Source: Candidatus Solibacter usitatus
Lineage (GTDB): Bacteria > Acidobacteriota > Terriglobia > Bryobacterales > Bryobacteraceae
NCBI GenBank assembly: GCA_016191645.1
Contig: JACPVQ010000205.1
Coordinates: forward strand, 1 to 64,000
Reading direction: 5' to 3'
Length of the DNA stretch: 64,000 nt
A model generated the notes under the pieces. It was not told the DNA's origin. It saw nothing but the letters and a program-made list of their open reading frames with translations, and searched no databases. The translations under genes and the position numbers were made by a program. Shown in pieces: positions 1-8,571 of the stretch. Numbering within the stretch: the first letter of the stretch is position 1; each line of letters opens with the position of its first letter.

Positions 1-1015
1 GTGCCGGCAAGGTCACCAACTGTCAGCTCGCCGTCTCCCTGGCGGTGGCTACCAAAACCGCGCAGCTGCCCATCGACATGCAACTGTACCTGCCGCAGAG
101 CTGGACCCAGGACCTGGACCGTCGCAGGCTGGTCAAGATTCCCGACGATGTCCCTTTTCTGACAAAACCCCAAATTGCGCTGGAGATGCTTACGCGCGCA
201 CACCTTGCGGGCATCCCTTTGGGTGTGGTGATGGCCGATGCCGCCTATGGCACAAGCTCTGCGTTCCGCGCCGGCATCCGAAAGCTGCCCAAGCACTACA
301 TGGCCGGGGTCAACTCGACGCTGTTGGTCCATGTCGTGGACCGGAAAAAGGGGCTGCTTGCGCCCCAATCTTTGGCTCAGCTGAGACAAAAACTCAAGCC
401 GAACAAGTGGCGGCTGTACCGCTGGCGCCTGGGAAGCAAGGGGGTCATGCAAGCCCGCTTCGCCCTGCTGCAGGTCCGCGTCCCGGACGACGAGGAGGAT
501 TGGACTGTGTGGCTGGTCATCCAACAGATCGGAGAAAAGGACCAGCCCTACAAATATTACTTGTGCAGCTTGCCGGCCCAGACTCCGCGTTTGCGTCTGG
601 TTTACCTGGCCAAGGCCCGGTGGACAACGGAACAGATGTACATGGAATGCAAAGAGGAGCTGGGCCTGGATCACTACGAAGGGCGGAGCTATCCGGGCTG
701 GAACCACCACGTCTCAGCCGTGCTGGCCTGCTATGCCCTGGTCGTCGCGTGCCGAGAGCGCGCTTTTTCCCCCTGCGGACAAAGAGCCTGCCAAAATGGT
801 GCGTACTCAGGAGCGCAAGCAGCGCCATCAACCCGCCTCCATGGCGACGATGTGCGCTCGCTTTGGCAGAGTGCTTTTGGCCTGGCTGCCTCGGTGCCCT
901 CACTGCCACCACGCGGTCGCCTTCGCGCTCACTCCGCTCTTGCCTCCATGGTCGGGTCGCCGCCTTCCTCTACGGGTGTGACGCAGTAATGCTAAGCCGA
1001 GGGATCGCCCCCTCC
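1..1015 (+). mobile_element. IS701-like insertion sequence, 3' part only (left end outside window; right boundary approximate)
   Basis: Transposase ORF open from the window edge, ending next to a beta-propeller gene that loses its family-like sequence at about 1016-1020. Confidence 0.75.
3..981 (+). pseudogene. IS701-family DDE transposase, 5' truncated by window edge and apparently frameshifted near 757-773
   Basis: Translation from base 3 (AGKVTNCQLAVSLAVATKTAQLPIDMQLYLPQSW...WTTEQMYMECKEELGLDHYEGRSYPGWNHH) is IS701-like; the expected C-terminus (FPPADKEPAK...LLAWLPRCPHC) continues in the frame of ORF 733..981. Confidence 0.8.
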
Positions 1016-1916
1016 TGTCGCTCTTGCCTTTCCATGCCATGCGCATGCCAGGCTTTTCGCTGTCGAGGTGGAACATGACGGGGCCGTTGTAAAAGGCGCT
1101 GACAAACAATTTCGATCCGCTGTGCACGGGCGTGCCGACGGCAAGGCCGTTATTCACTCGCCACGGATGCTGCCAGAACAGGGAGCCCGTTTCCGGATCG
1201 AGTGAAGCTACGCCGCCGGCATGCCATTGGATTACCTGTTGGCGGCCGCCGGCCAGAATCATGATGGGAGGACTGTAGCCGGGCTCGGAATTGGCATCGA
1301 GAGCGCGCCACGCCACCTTGCCCGTCATTTTGTCGAACGCCATCACTTTGGAATTCTCCTCGCCGGCCACCAGGCAGATGAGGCGGTTGCCGGCGACCAG
1401 CGGCGCGGCCGTCATTCCCCACACAGGCACGCGCGTTTTGAAATCCTTGACGTAATCAGCGCTCCACACGATCTCGCCCGTGGCGGCATTGAGGCAAAAC
1501 AGCGCGCCCATTGCGCCTTGCACGTAGACGCGGCCGCCATCGACGGTGGGCGTGGCGCGCGGGCCGATGGCGTAAGTCCCCTGAAGACCCGTGTAATCGG
1601 CGGGCCACTCCCGAGTCCAGAGAACCTTGCCGGTCTTCTCGTCCAAAGCCAGGACTCGTTCCGTTCCGCGATTGCCCTGTTGCTTCCGCCAATCCATCAC
1701 GAAGACCCGGCCATCGGCCACGGCGGGGCCGGCAAAGGAACTGTGCACGGGCACTCGCCAGCGTACGGTGAGTCCGCCATCGGGGAACTTGTCGAGGATG
1801 CCCTCTTCGCGAAATTCCCCTTGGCGGCCTTTGCCTCGCCATTCGGGCCAGTCCTCAGCGAAGGCGATGGGGCAGAGCAGCGGCAACCACGCGATGATGT
1901 GTTTCAAGAAGTTCAC
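1016..1916 (-). pseudogene. PQQ-like beta-propeller (BamB/PQQ-dehydrogenase-like) protein, 3' end lost to IS insertion
   Basis: N-terminal signal peptide then WPEWRGKGRQGEF and repeated AxxxxTGKVxW blades; after MAWKGKSD the ORF reads into IS sequence. Confidence 0.8.
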
Positions 1917-2713
1917 TTTCCCAATGCTCCCAGCAATTCCGCGGATGTCGTAGTGGGCGCCCAGTGTTTTTCGATGTGCTCAATGACCAGATCGGTACCG
2001 GCCTGATGGCTCACGTACGGTTTGTCGTTGGGGTCGTACATGGCGTCGGTGAGATCGCGGATGAGAATGCAGCGCATGCCCCATTTCGTCATTTGTTTGA
2101 TGGCGAATGTGCGGTTGAGGATGCACATATTGGTGTGCACGCCCATGACCAGCAAATGCGTGACGCCGCGCAGTTTCAGCGCGCTGTAAACCTCGTCGCC
2201 TTTATCGCTGATGAGATCGCGCGGCCCAATGACGAGAGCGGGATGCTGGCGGCTCCACGCTTTGTAGTTCTTGTCGCCGGTGTCGCAGCCGCCGCGCGCG
2301 GAATCGACGGGCAGTTCCGGATCGGCCAGGTTCAGCGCGGTGGGCGGCGGCGCTTTGGGCATGCCGAGGATCGCCAGACGCTGCGGCGCTTCTTTGTAGA
2401 ACTCCATGGTTTCCGATGGCGCGTGAATGATCAACACATTGCGTTCGCGAAGTTTTCCCAGAACGGCGTTGAAACGATCGACCATTTTGCCGGCACGCTC
2501 CGTCGCTCCGCGGCACCAATGTTTGTCCCACATGTCGCAAATGACCACCGCCGTGCGGTCGAGAGGAAGGGGCTGCGAGAGCCGCGTCTCGCGCCAGTCC
2601 CCGGAACCTTTGTAGAGTTCCACGCGGCTTCGCAGCGGCAGAGAGATCTCCGTGATCGCCGCGGGAAAGGCCGCCGCGGCGAGAAAAAGGAGGACCGTTA
2701 GAACGATGCGCAT
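1913..2713 (-). CDS. Isochorismatase-family cysteine hydrolase, secreted
   Basis: TAVVICDMWDKHWC ... GVHTNMCILNRTFAIKQMTKWGMRCILIRDLTDAMYDP; signal peptide from Met at 2713; GTGA overlap with the downstream propeller gene. Confidence 0.85.
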   Translation of the reverse strand: MRIVLTVLLFLAAAAFPAAITEISLPLRSRVELYKGSGDWRETRLSQPLPLDRTAVVICDMWDKHWCRGATERAGKMVDRFNAVLGKLRERNVLIIHAPSETMEFYKEAPQRLAILGMPKAPPPTALNLADPELPVDSARGGCDTGDKNYKAWSRQHPALVIGPRDLISDKGDEVYSALKLRGVTHLLVMGVHTNMCILNRTFAIKQMTKWGMRCILIRDLTDAMYDPNDKPYVSHQAGTDLVIEHIEKHWAPTTTSAELLGALGK

Positions 2714-2793
2714 GGTAGCTAATAGATTACGACAGTTCCAGGCCGCCGTTAGAGGCAAGCCTTATCCCCCAAACACACCAGACTCCGCGCAAA

Positions 2794-4281
2794 ATGGCAC
2801 TAGCCCGTCCAGGAGCGCGGCGAAACCATCCATGCTGGTGGATAATTACAGCAGGTCCTTTTTTGCCGGCACGCCGTTCCATCTTTCTGATCGCCTCCTT
2901 CGCGGCCATTTTGGCTGTAGGCGGGCTCTCCGAATTCGAGGTATACCGCAACGCGCGGGATGCGCAGGTGCGAACCATCGCGTTGCACAACAAGGACATG
3001 GAAACGCAGGACGCACTGGATAGCATTCGCACCAGCGTCTATTTGACGGCCATCCTGACACGCGATTTCCGCCTGGAATTGGACACTCCGAATAAGCAGG
3101 AATTCCAAATGCGTTTCCAGACGCTGCGAGCCGGCACGAAGAAACCATTTGAAATCCTTCAGGGCCGTGTCGTCGACGAATCCCAACGGGTCACTTTGCA
3201 GCAACTGCGCGGCGAATTGGACGAATATTTGCGCAATACCGAAGAGATGATGAAATGGGGCCCGGCCGGGAAAAGAACTTTGGCCATGGAATTGTTGCGG
3301 CAGCGGGCGCGCCAGCGCAGCGATATCCTGGCGCTGATCCAGCGCATCGAGCAATTGAACGCACAAAACTCCGCACGGCAAGCCGAGGAGATGGAGAAGG
3401 CCGATAAGGATTTCCGCTCTTCGCTGGTTTGGATCGCCTCAACGGCACTGCTGTTCGGACTGGGAATCTCCGTCGTCACCCTCACCAGAATGCTCTCCCT
3501 GGAGCGCCAATCGCGGGCGGCGGAATCGGAATTACGCTCGCTTGGCGTGGAATTAAGAACGGCGCAGGAACGCGAACGGCGAAACCTTTCGCGCGAGCTG
3601 CACGATCAAGTGGGTCAGATGCTGACGGGGGTGCGCATGGAACTGGCCTGCGCGGCGCGCTTGAACACATGCGGCGATGCCGAACTCGCCTTGCGTCTGG
3701 AACGCGCCAAAAACGAAGTGGAACAAACGTTGGGGATCGTGCGCAATATCGCCATGCTGCTGCGGCCGTCCATGCTGGATGATCTGGGTTTGGCGCCGGC
3801 GCTGGTGTGGCTGGGAAAACAGGTGGCGGAGAACAGCGGCATTGAAATCCACGCCGATGTCGATCCGCGATTGGATACGCTCCCGGATTCGCACCGCACG
3901 TGCCTCTATCGGGTGATGCAGGAGGCGTTGACCAATGTGGCCCGCCATTCCGGCGCGCGGAAGGCGGAAATGCGCGCCGGCGGCGGACCGGATTGGGTGC
4001 GCGCCGTAGTGAGCGACGATGGCCGGGGCTTTCAGTATACGAGCGACAGAAAGAAGGGTTTGGGGTTGCTGGGCATGGAGGAACGCGTGCGGGAATTGGG
4101 CGGGTCTCTCCGCGTACAATCTTCTCCCGGGCGGGGCACCTCCGTGGAGATCAGTTTGCCTAACCCATCGCAGCAGGAGAAAAAGGATGACCAGGATTCT
4201 GATCGCCGACGATCATGGGATCGTGCGGACGGGGCTGAAGCTTCTGCTGGAACGCCTGGACGGCATTCAAGTAGTGGGTGA
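2794..4281 (+). CDS. NarL/UhpB-type sensor histidine kinase
   Basis: HisKA_3 motif RRNLSRELHDQVGQMLTGVRMEL; HATPase DDGRGF..KKGLGLLGMEERVRELGG; N-terminal TM/sensor region. Confidence 0.9.
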   Translation: MALARPGARRNHPCWWIITAGPFLPARRSIFLIASFAAILAVGGLSEFEVYRNARDAQVRTIALHNKDMETQDALDSIRTSVYLTAILTRDFRLELDTPNKQEFQMRFQTLRAGTKKPFEILQGRVVDESQRVTLQQLRGELDEYLRNTEEMMKWGPAGKRTLAMELLRQRARQRSDILALIQRIEQLNAQNSARQAEEMEKADKDFRSSLVWIASTALLFGLGISVVTLTRMLSLERQSRAAESELRSLGVELRTAQERERRNLSRELHDQVGQMLTGVRMELACAARLNTCGDAELALRLERAKNEVEQTLGIVRNIAMLLRPSMLDDLGLAPALVWLGKQVAENSGIEIHADVDPRLDTLPDSHRTCLYRVMQEALTNVARHSGARKAEMRAGGGPDWVRAVVSDDGRGFQYTSDRKKGLGLLGMEERVRELGGSLRVQSSPGRGTSVEISLPNPSQQEKKDDQDSDRRRSWDRADGAEASAGTPGRHSSSG

Positions 4282-4834
4282 GGCCACGGACGGACGCCAG
4301 GCCGTTCAAATGGCGGAGCAGCTCAACCCCGACATCGTAATCATGGATATCGGAATGCCCTTGTTGAACGGCATGGACGCGACGGCGCGCATTGTGCGCG
4401 AAAACGAGCGTATCGGCGTCATCATGCTCAGCATGCATTCCGACCAGAGCTACATTCTGCGGGCATTGGACGCGGGCGCCAAGGGCTACCTGCTGAAGGA
4501 TAAAGCCGACGAAGACGTGGAAAAGGCCGTGCGCAATGTTGCGGCGGGCCGGCCGTACTTTTCCCCGGCGGTGGCGCAATCGCTGCTGGAAGATTATGTC
4601 CGCCTGATGCGCGACCGCGGCGTCCGAGACTCGTTCGAACTGTTAACGGACCGCGAGCGCGAAATCCTGCAGCTTCTGGCGGAAGGCAGATCCAACAAGG
4701 AAGCCGCCAGCCTGCTCAGCCTCAGCCCGCATACCGTGGAAACGCACCGCACCAATCTTATGCAGAAGCTGGGATTACACAACACGGCGGAGATCGTGTT
4801 GTACGCCGTGCGCAAGGGCATTGTTTCCATGTAG
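4187..4834 (+). CDS. NarL/FixJ-family response regulator
   Basis: MTRILIADDHGIVRTGLKLLLE; C-terminal LTDREREILQLLAEGRSNKEAASLLSLSPHTVETHRTNLMQKL (LuxR HTH). Confidence 0.95.
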   Translation: MTRILIADDHGIVRTGLKLLLERLDGIQVVGEATDGRQAVQMAEQLNPDIVIMDIGMPLLNGMDATARIVRENERIGVIMLSMHSDQSYILRALDAGAKGYLLKDKADEDVEKAVRNVAAGRPYFSPAVAQSLLEDYVRLMRDRGVRDSFELLTDREREILQLLAEGRSNKEAASLLSLSPHTVETHRTNLMQKLGLHNTAEIVLYAVRKGIVSM

Positions 4835-4889
4835 CGGCTACGGCATCGGCGGGATTGTTTCCAACACCCTAACCCTACATTCTTACTCC

Positions 4890-5906
4890 ATGGCACAAGG
4901 GAGTGTGGCAATTGCATTTGCCTCCTGCACGGAGGACTTGCAGAAGCCTTTCCTTGCTCAAGTGCGGAATCTGAATCCGGACGCGCGCTTGTACGTTGTT
5001 TCGGAGTTCCCCGTGGAGGGCGCGCACTGGGTTCCGGCGCACCTGGACCGGTCGTGGGCGGAAAATGTGGCGCGGCTGAGAGATACGTTCCGGGGCAGGC
5101 GGGTGTCGTATGCCGGAGTGGTGCTGCAACCCAACCTGCCCTATTGGAAGCTGCGCCTGATTCCGCTTTGGCTTTGGCCGATGCGTACCGTGCTCTATAA
5201 CGAAAACCTGGATCACTTCATGCTGCGTCCCCGTTGCGCGAGTACCATCGTTCGCCACTGCCTTTGGCGAACGCGGAACTTTTTCGCAAGCAGGAAAACG
5301 CAGGCTGTTGCCATCTGGCGTCTGATGACCAATCCCATCGAACGCAGGCGAGTGGCGGCCATCCTTGCGGCGCGCACGGCGGGCGTCGTTGCGGCTGCCC
5401 TAAAAGCGCTACAGCCGCCGATGAGAGATCCGCGGATGACGGTGCGTTTAAAGCCCGGCGTTGCCGTGATTCCCGCCACATCGCCCGCCGCCGTGAATCG
5501 CGCGCTACGAAACGTGCGGTTTTCCCATGTCGTTCTGACCGATGGGAATTCGGCCCCGGAAATCGAATGCATCGAAAAGATGCAGCGCGCCTTCCGCCGC
5601 ATTCCCGATCTGTTTGCCGCAACGACTCGCATGCCGGCGCAACGGGCGTCACCGGGAGGCGAAGATCTGGCTTACGTTTTGCATGGAAGCGCGGACTGCA
5701 CCATGTACGACACCGCAAAGCTACTCACGTTGGGTGGGCTGCCGGACAGCTACGCCACGGAAGAAGTGCGGCACATGGACCTGGGCTATCGCGGATGGTT
5801 CTCACGGCCGCCGCGCAACGCACAACCGGAAGACGCATTTCTGCAACTGACCAGCGGGACCGTTGCCGTTTTCCCCGGGAGGCAATCATCCCTCGGCCGG
5901 TCGTAG
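4890..5906 (+). CDS. Putative glycosyltransferase-like protein of unclear family
   Basis: VLYNENLDHFMLRPR segment plus GT2-like C-terminal part (VVLTDGNSAPEIECIEKMQ); located directly upstream of a GT4 gene. Confidence 0.5.
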   Translation: MAQGSVAIAFASCTEDLQKPFLAQVRNLNPDARLYVVSEFPVEGAHWVPAHLDRSWAENVARLRDTFRGRRVSYAGVVLQPNLPYWKLRLIPLWLWPMRTVLYNENLDHFMLRPRCASTIVRHCLWRTRNFFASRKTQAVAIWRLMTNPIERRRVAAILAARTAGVVAAALKALQPPMRDPRMTVRLKPGVAVIPATSPAAVNRALRNVRFSHVVLTDGNSAPEIECIEKMQRAFRRIPDLFAATTRMPAQRASPGGEDLAYVLHGSADCTMYDTAKLLTLGGLPDSYATEEVRHMDLGYRGWFSRPPRNAQPEDAFLQLTSGTVAVFPGRQSSLGRS

Positions 5907-7084
5907 TCATCGCGGCTCCCTATTTACCATTCCCTCTTTCGCACGGCGGAGCCGTACGAATGTTAAACCTGATGCGGCGCTGTGCCCGCGACTTCGACCA
6001 GGTGCTGGTTAGTTTTGTCGAGGAGCAGCAACCGCCCGCCCCCGAGTTGTTGGATATTTGTGCCGAGGTCGTGCAGGTTCACCGCATCGGGAGCCACCTG
6101 CGCCCGGTCACTTCGCGTCCCGCGATGGTGGAGGAGTTCGCATCAGCCGCCTTCGCCGCCTCGCTGGAACTCGCGGTGAAGAAATGGCGTCCCGCGGTGG
6201 TGCAGCTTGAGTTCACGCACATGGCGCAGTATGCGCGGCATTGCCGTCCGGCGCGGACCATCCTGGTGGAGCACGATATCACAATGGAACTCCACGCGCA
6301 GTTCGCGCGCCTGGAACGAAGCAATCGCGAGACGGAGCGCGAGCGGCAGCGCTGGGAGCAGTTTGAAACCGAAGCGTGGCGTAGTGTGGATGCCGTAGTT
6401 GCGATGTCGGAGGCGGACCGTCAATTGGTTACCGGCGCGCCCTGCGCGGTTATTCCGAACGGCGTGGACCTGCTGCGCTTCCAGCCAGGCCCCGTCGAAC
6501 CGGACCGGGCGCGCATTCTCTTTGTGGGCTCGTTCGCTCATCTTCCGAATGTACTGGCCATCGACTTCTTCCTGCGCGAAGTGTGGGATCAGCTCGGTCC
6601 CCTTCATCCGCGGTTGCACATCATCGCCGGGGCGCGCCATCGCTACTATCTGGAGCGATATCAGGACTTGGTTACCTTGAACCTGGACCGGCCGGATATC
6701 GAAGTGGACGATTTCGTGGCGGATGTCCGGCCCGCCTATCATCGCGCCTCGGTGGTGATCGCGCCGCTTGTGGCCTCGGCGGGTACCAATATCAAGATCA
6801 TGGAAGCGATGGCAATGGGAAAAGCAATTGTCACCACGCGGGCGGGAATTCACGGTCTGGACGAGATTCGCCCAGGCCGCGATGTGGTGGTCGCCAACAC
6901 GGGGGCGGAAATGGCCGCCGGAATCCTTGAAGTGCTGTCAGATCCGCTGCGCCGCCGCGGACTGGAGACGGAAGCGCGTAACGCGGCAGTGGAGCACTAC
7001 GATTGGGAGAAGATCGCCCAACGGCAGGTGGATCTTTACTATGGGATGGCGGGACAACAGACACCACTTTCCGGTGGTGCCTGA
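5795..7084 (+). CDS. GT4-family glycosyltransferase (start uncertain; homologous region begins about 5885)
   Basis: VVVIAAPYLPFPLSHGGAVRMLNL ... VIPNGVDLLRFQP..ARILFVGSFAHLPNVLAIDFF...SAGTNIKIMEAMAMGKAIVTTRAGIHGL. Confidence 0.85.
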   Translation: MVLTAAAQRTTGRRISATDQRDRCRFPREAIIPRPVVVIAAPYLPFPLSHGGAVRMLNLMRRCARDFDQVLVSFVEEQQPPAPELLDICAEVVQVHRIGSHLRPVTSRPAMVEEFASAAFAASLELAVKKWRPAVVQLEFTHMAQYARHCRPARTILVEHDITMELHAQFARLERSNRETERERQRWEQFETEAWRSVDAVVAMSEADRQLVTGAPCAVIPNGVDLLRFQPGPVEPDRARILFVGSFAHLPNVLAIDFFLREVWDQLGPLHPRLHIIAGARHRYYLERYQDLVTLNLDRPDIEVDDFVADVRPAYHRASVVIAPLVASAGTNIKIMEAMAMGKAIVTTRAGIHGLDEIRPGRDVVVANTGAEMAAGILEVLSDPLRRRGLETEARNAAVEHYDWEKIAQRQVDLYYGMAGQQTPLSGGA

Positions 7085-7175
7085 CTCTAGGGGATTGCCA
7101 ATCCTGCCGTTTCAGGCTACATTGCTTGCATTGGCCGTGTTGTTTGGGTGAAGTCAAGTTTCTGGGTGACAAGCG

Positions 7176-8495
7176 GTGATTTTAGAAAATTCGCACAGCG
7201 AACGGATGCCGGCGCGGTTTGCGTTGCTGGTGGCAGCGGCCGTGGCAACGCTTTGCGTGCTCGCCTATGGACGGGCGCTCAGCCTTCCGTTCATCGCCGA
7301 CGATTACTTGCAGATTGAATTGGGACGGCAATTCGCGCCGCCTTCGGGCTGGTCCGCGTTGGCGCTGGACCCGCTGTACAGATGCCGGGCTACGTCGATG
7401 TTCGTCACGTATTGGCTGGACAGCTTGTTCGGACCCAACCCTTTCTACTTTAATCTCGCCAGCCTGTTCCTGCATGTGCTGAACTCCCTGCTCGTCTTCG
7501 CGCTGGGCACGTGGCGGATGGTGGGATGGAAGGTGTCGGCGATTGCGGCGTGCTTCTTCGCCATCTGCCTGCGGCCCAGCGAAGCGGTCATCTGGTTCGC
7601 GGCTGTACCGGAGCTGCTGGTGTTTTTCTTCGTATTGTGCGGGTTCCTCTGCTGGGTGGGTTGGCTGCAGGAGGAGAAGCGGAAAACGCTTTGGCTGGCG
7701 GGAGCGTATGTGTTTTTCCTGCTTGGCCTCGCCTCGAAAGAATCCGCGGTGATATTAACGGCCATGTGTGCAATGGCGGTGTTAGTCCACCGGGAAATGC
7801 CGTTGCGGAGACTGTGGGCCGTCTTGCCGCTCGCGATCATATCAACGGCCTATTTCGCCATTGCATTTTTGGCTCGCGACAGTCATCAGCACTTTAACGA
7901 CGGCACGTTTTCCTTGCAGGCTCCCGTAGTGGAAGTTCTGGTGCGGAGCATGGGAGGCCTGCTTTGGGTGTGGGGGGCGGCGGCGCTGGCGCTGATGGTT
8001 GTGCGCGGAAACTCTTCGCGGCTGAAATTGACGGCCATCGGTTTGGCGTGGATGGTGATTACCCTTCTGCCCTATGCTTTTTTGACTTACATGGTTCGGG
8101 TGCCCAGCCGCCACACCTACCTTGCCAGCGTAGGACTGGCCTTAATAGTGGCTCATGGCCTGTTGCTGCTGCGCGAGTGTTCTTTGCGCTGGCGGCGTCC
8201 CTGGCTGGTTCCGGCCTTCTCCATGGTGATTGTGATTCACCAATTCTCTTATCTTTGGGTGATCCTTCACAACCGTTACGAATTGCGCGCGGAACCGACC
8301 GAAAAGCTGGTTCAGTTGCTGCGGCAGGCGCCGCCGGCCGTCTACGCGAGTTGCTTTCCGTACTCTCCGCAAATCGCCGAATCGGTGGCGCGGGTGATTT
8401 CCACGGAGGTACGGCGGACCAGATTTGTGGAGGGGGCCGAAGCGTCGATGAGAACGGATGCTGTCGATTTCTGCAATTCGCTGGTTCATCATTGA
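7176..8495 (+). CDS. Polytopic membrane protein, possible GT39/PMT-like glycosyltransferase
   Basis: About 10 hydrophobic segments; N-terminal FIADDYLQIE after the first TM, as in mannosyltransferase-like membrane proteins. Confidence 0.5.
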   Translation: MILENSHSERMPARFALLVAAAVATLCVLAYGRALSLPFIADDYLQIELGRQFAPPSGWSALALDPLYRCRATSMFVTYWLDSLFGPNPFYFNLASLFLHVLNSLLVFALGTWRMVGWKVSAIAACFFAICLRPSEAVIWFAAVPELLVFFFVLCGFLCWVGWLQEEKRKTLWLAGAYVFFLLGLASKESAVILTAMCAMAVLVHREMPLRRLWAVLPLAIISTAYFAIAFLARDSHQHFNDGTFSLQAPVVEVLVRSMGGLLWVWGAAALALMVVRGNSSRLKLTAIGLAWMVITLLPYAFLTYMVRVPSRHTYLASVGLALIVAHGLLLLRECSLRWRRPWLVPAFSMVIVIHQFSYLWVILHNRYELRAEPTEKLVQLLRQAPPAVYASCFPYSPQIAESVARVISTEVRRTRFVEGAEASMRTDAVDFCNSLVHH

Positions 8496-8571
8496 TCCGC
8501 GCGGAGCCTGTCTCCGGATTCGATTCAGCCCATGACCGCGCGCACGATATATAATTGCGCCGGGGGGCTTC

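Noticed and set aside
757-773. Programmed frameshifting in the left IS701-like transposase
   Set aside because: Required shift is +1/-2 at TTTTTCCCCC without a recognised slippery heptamer; an indel or pseudogene is simpler.
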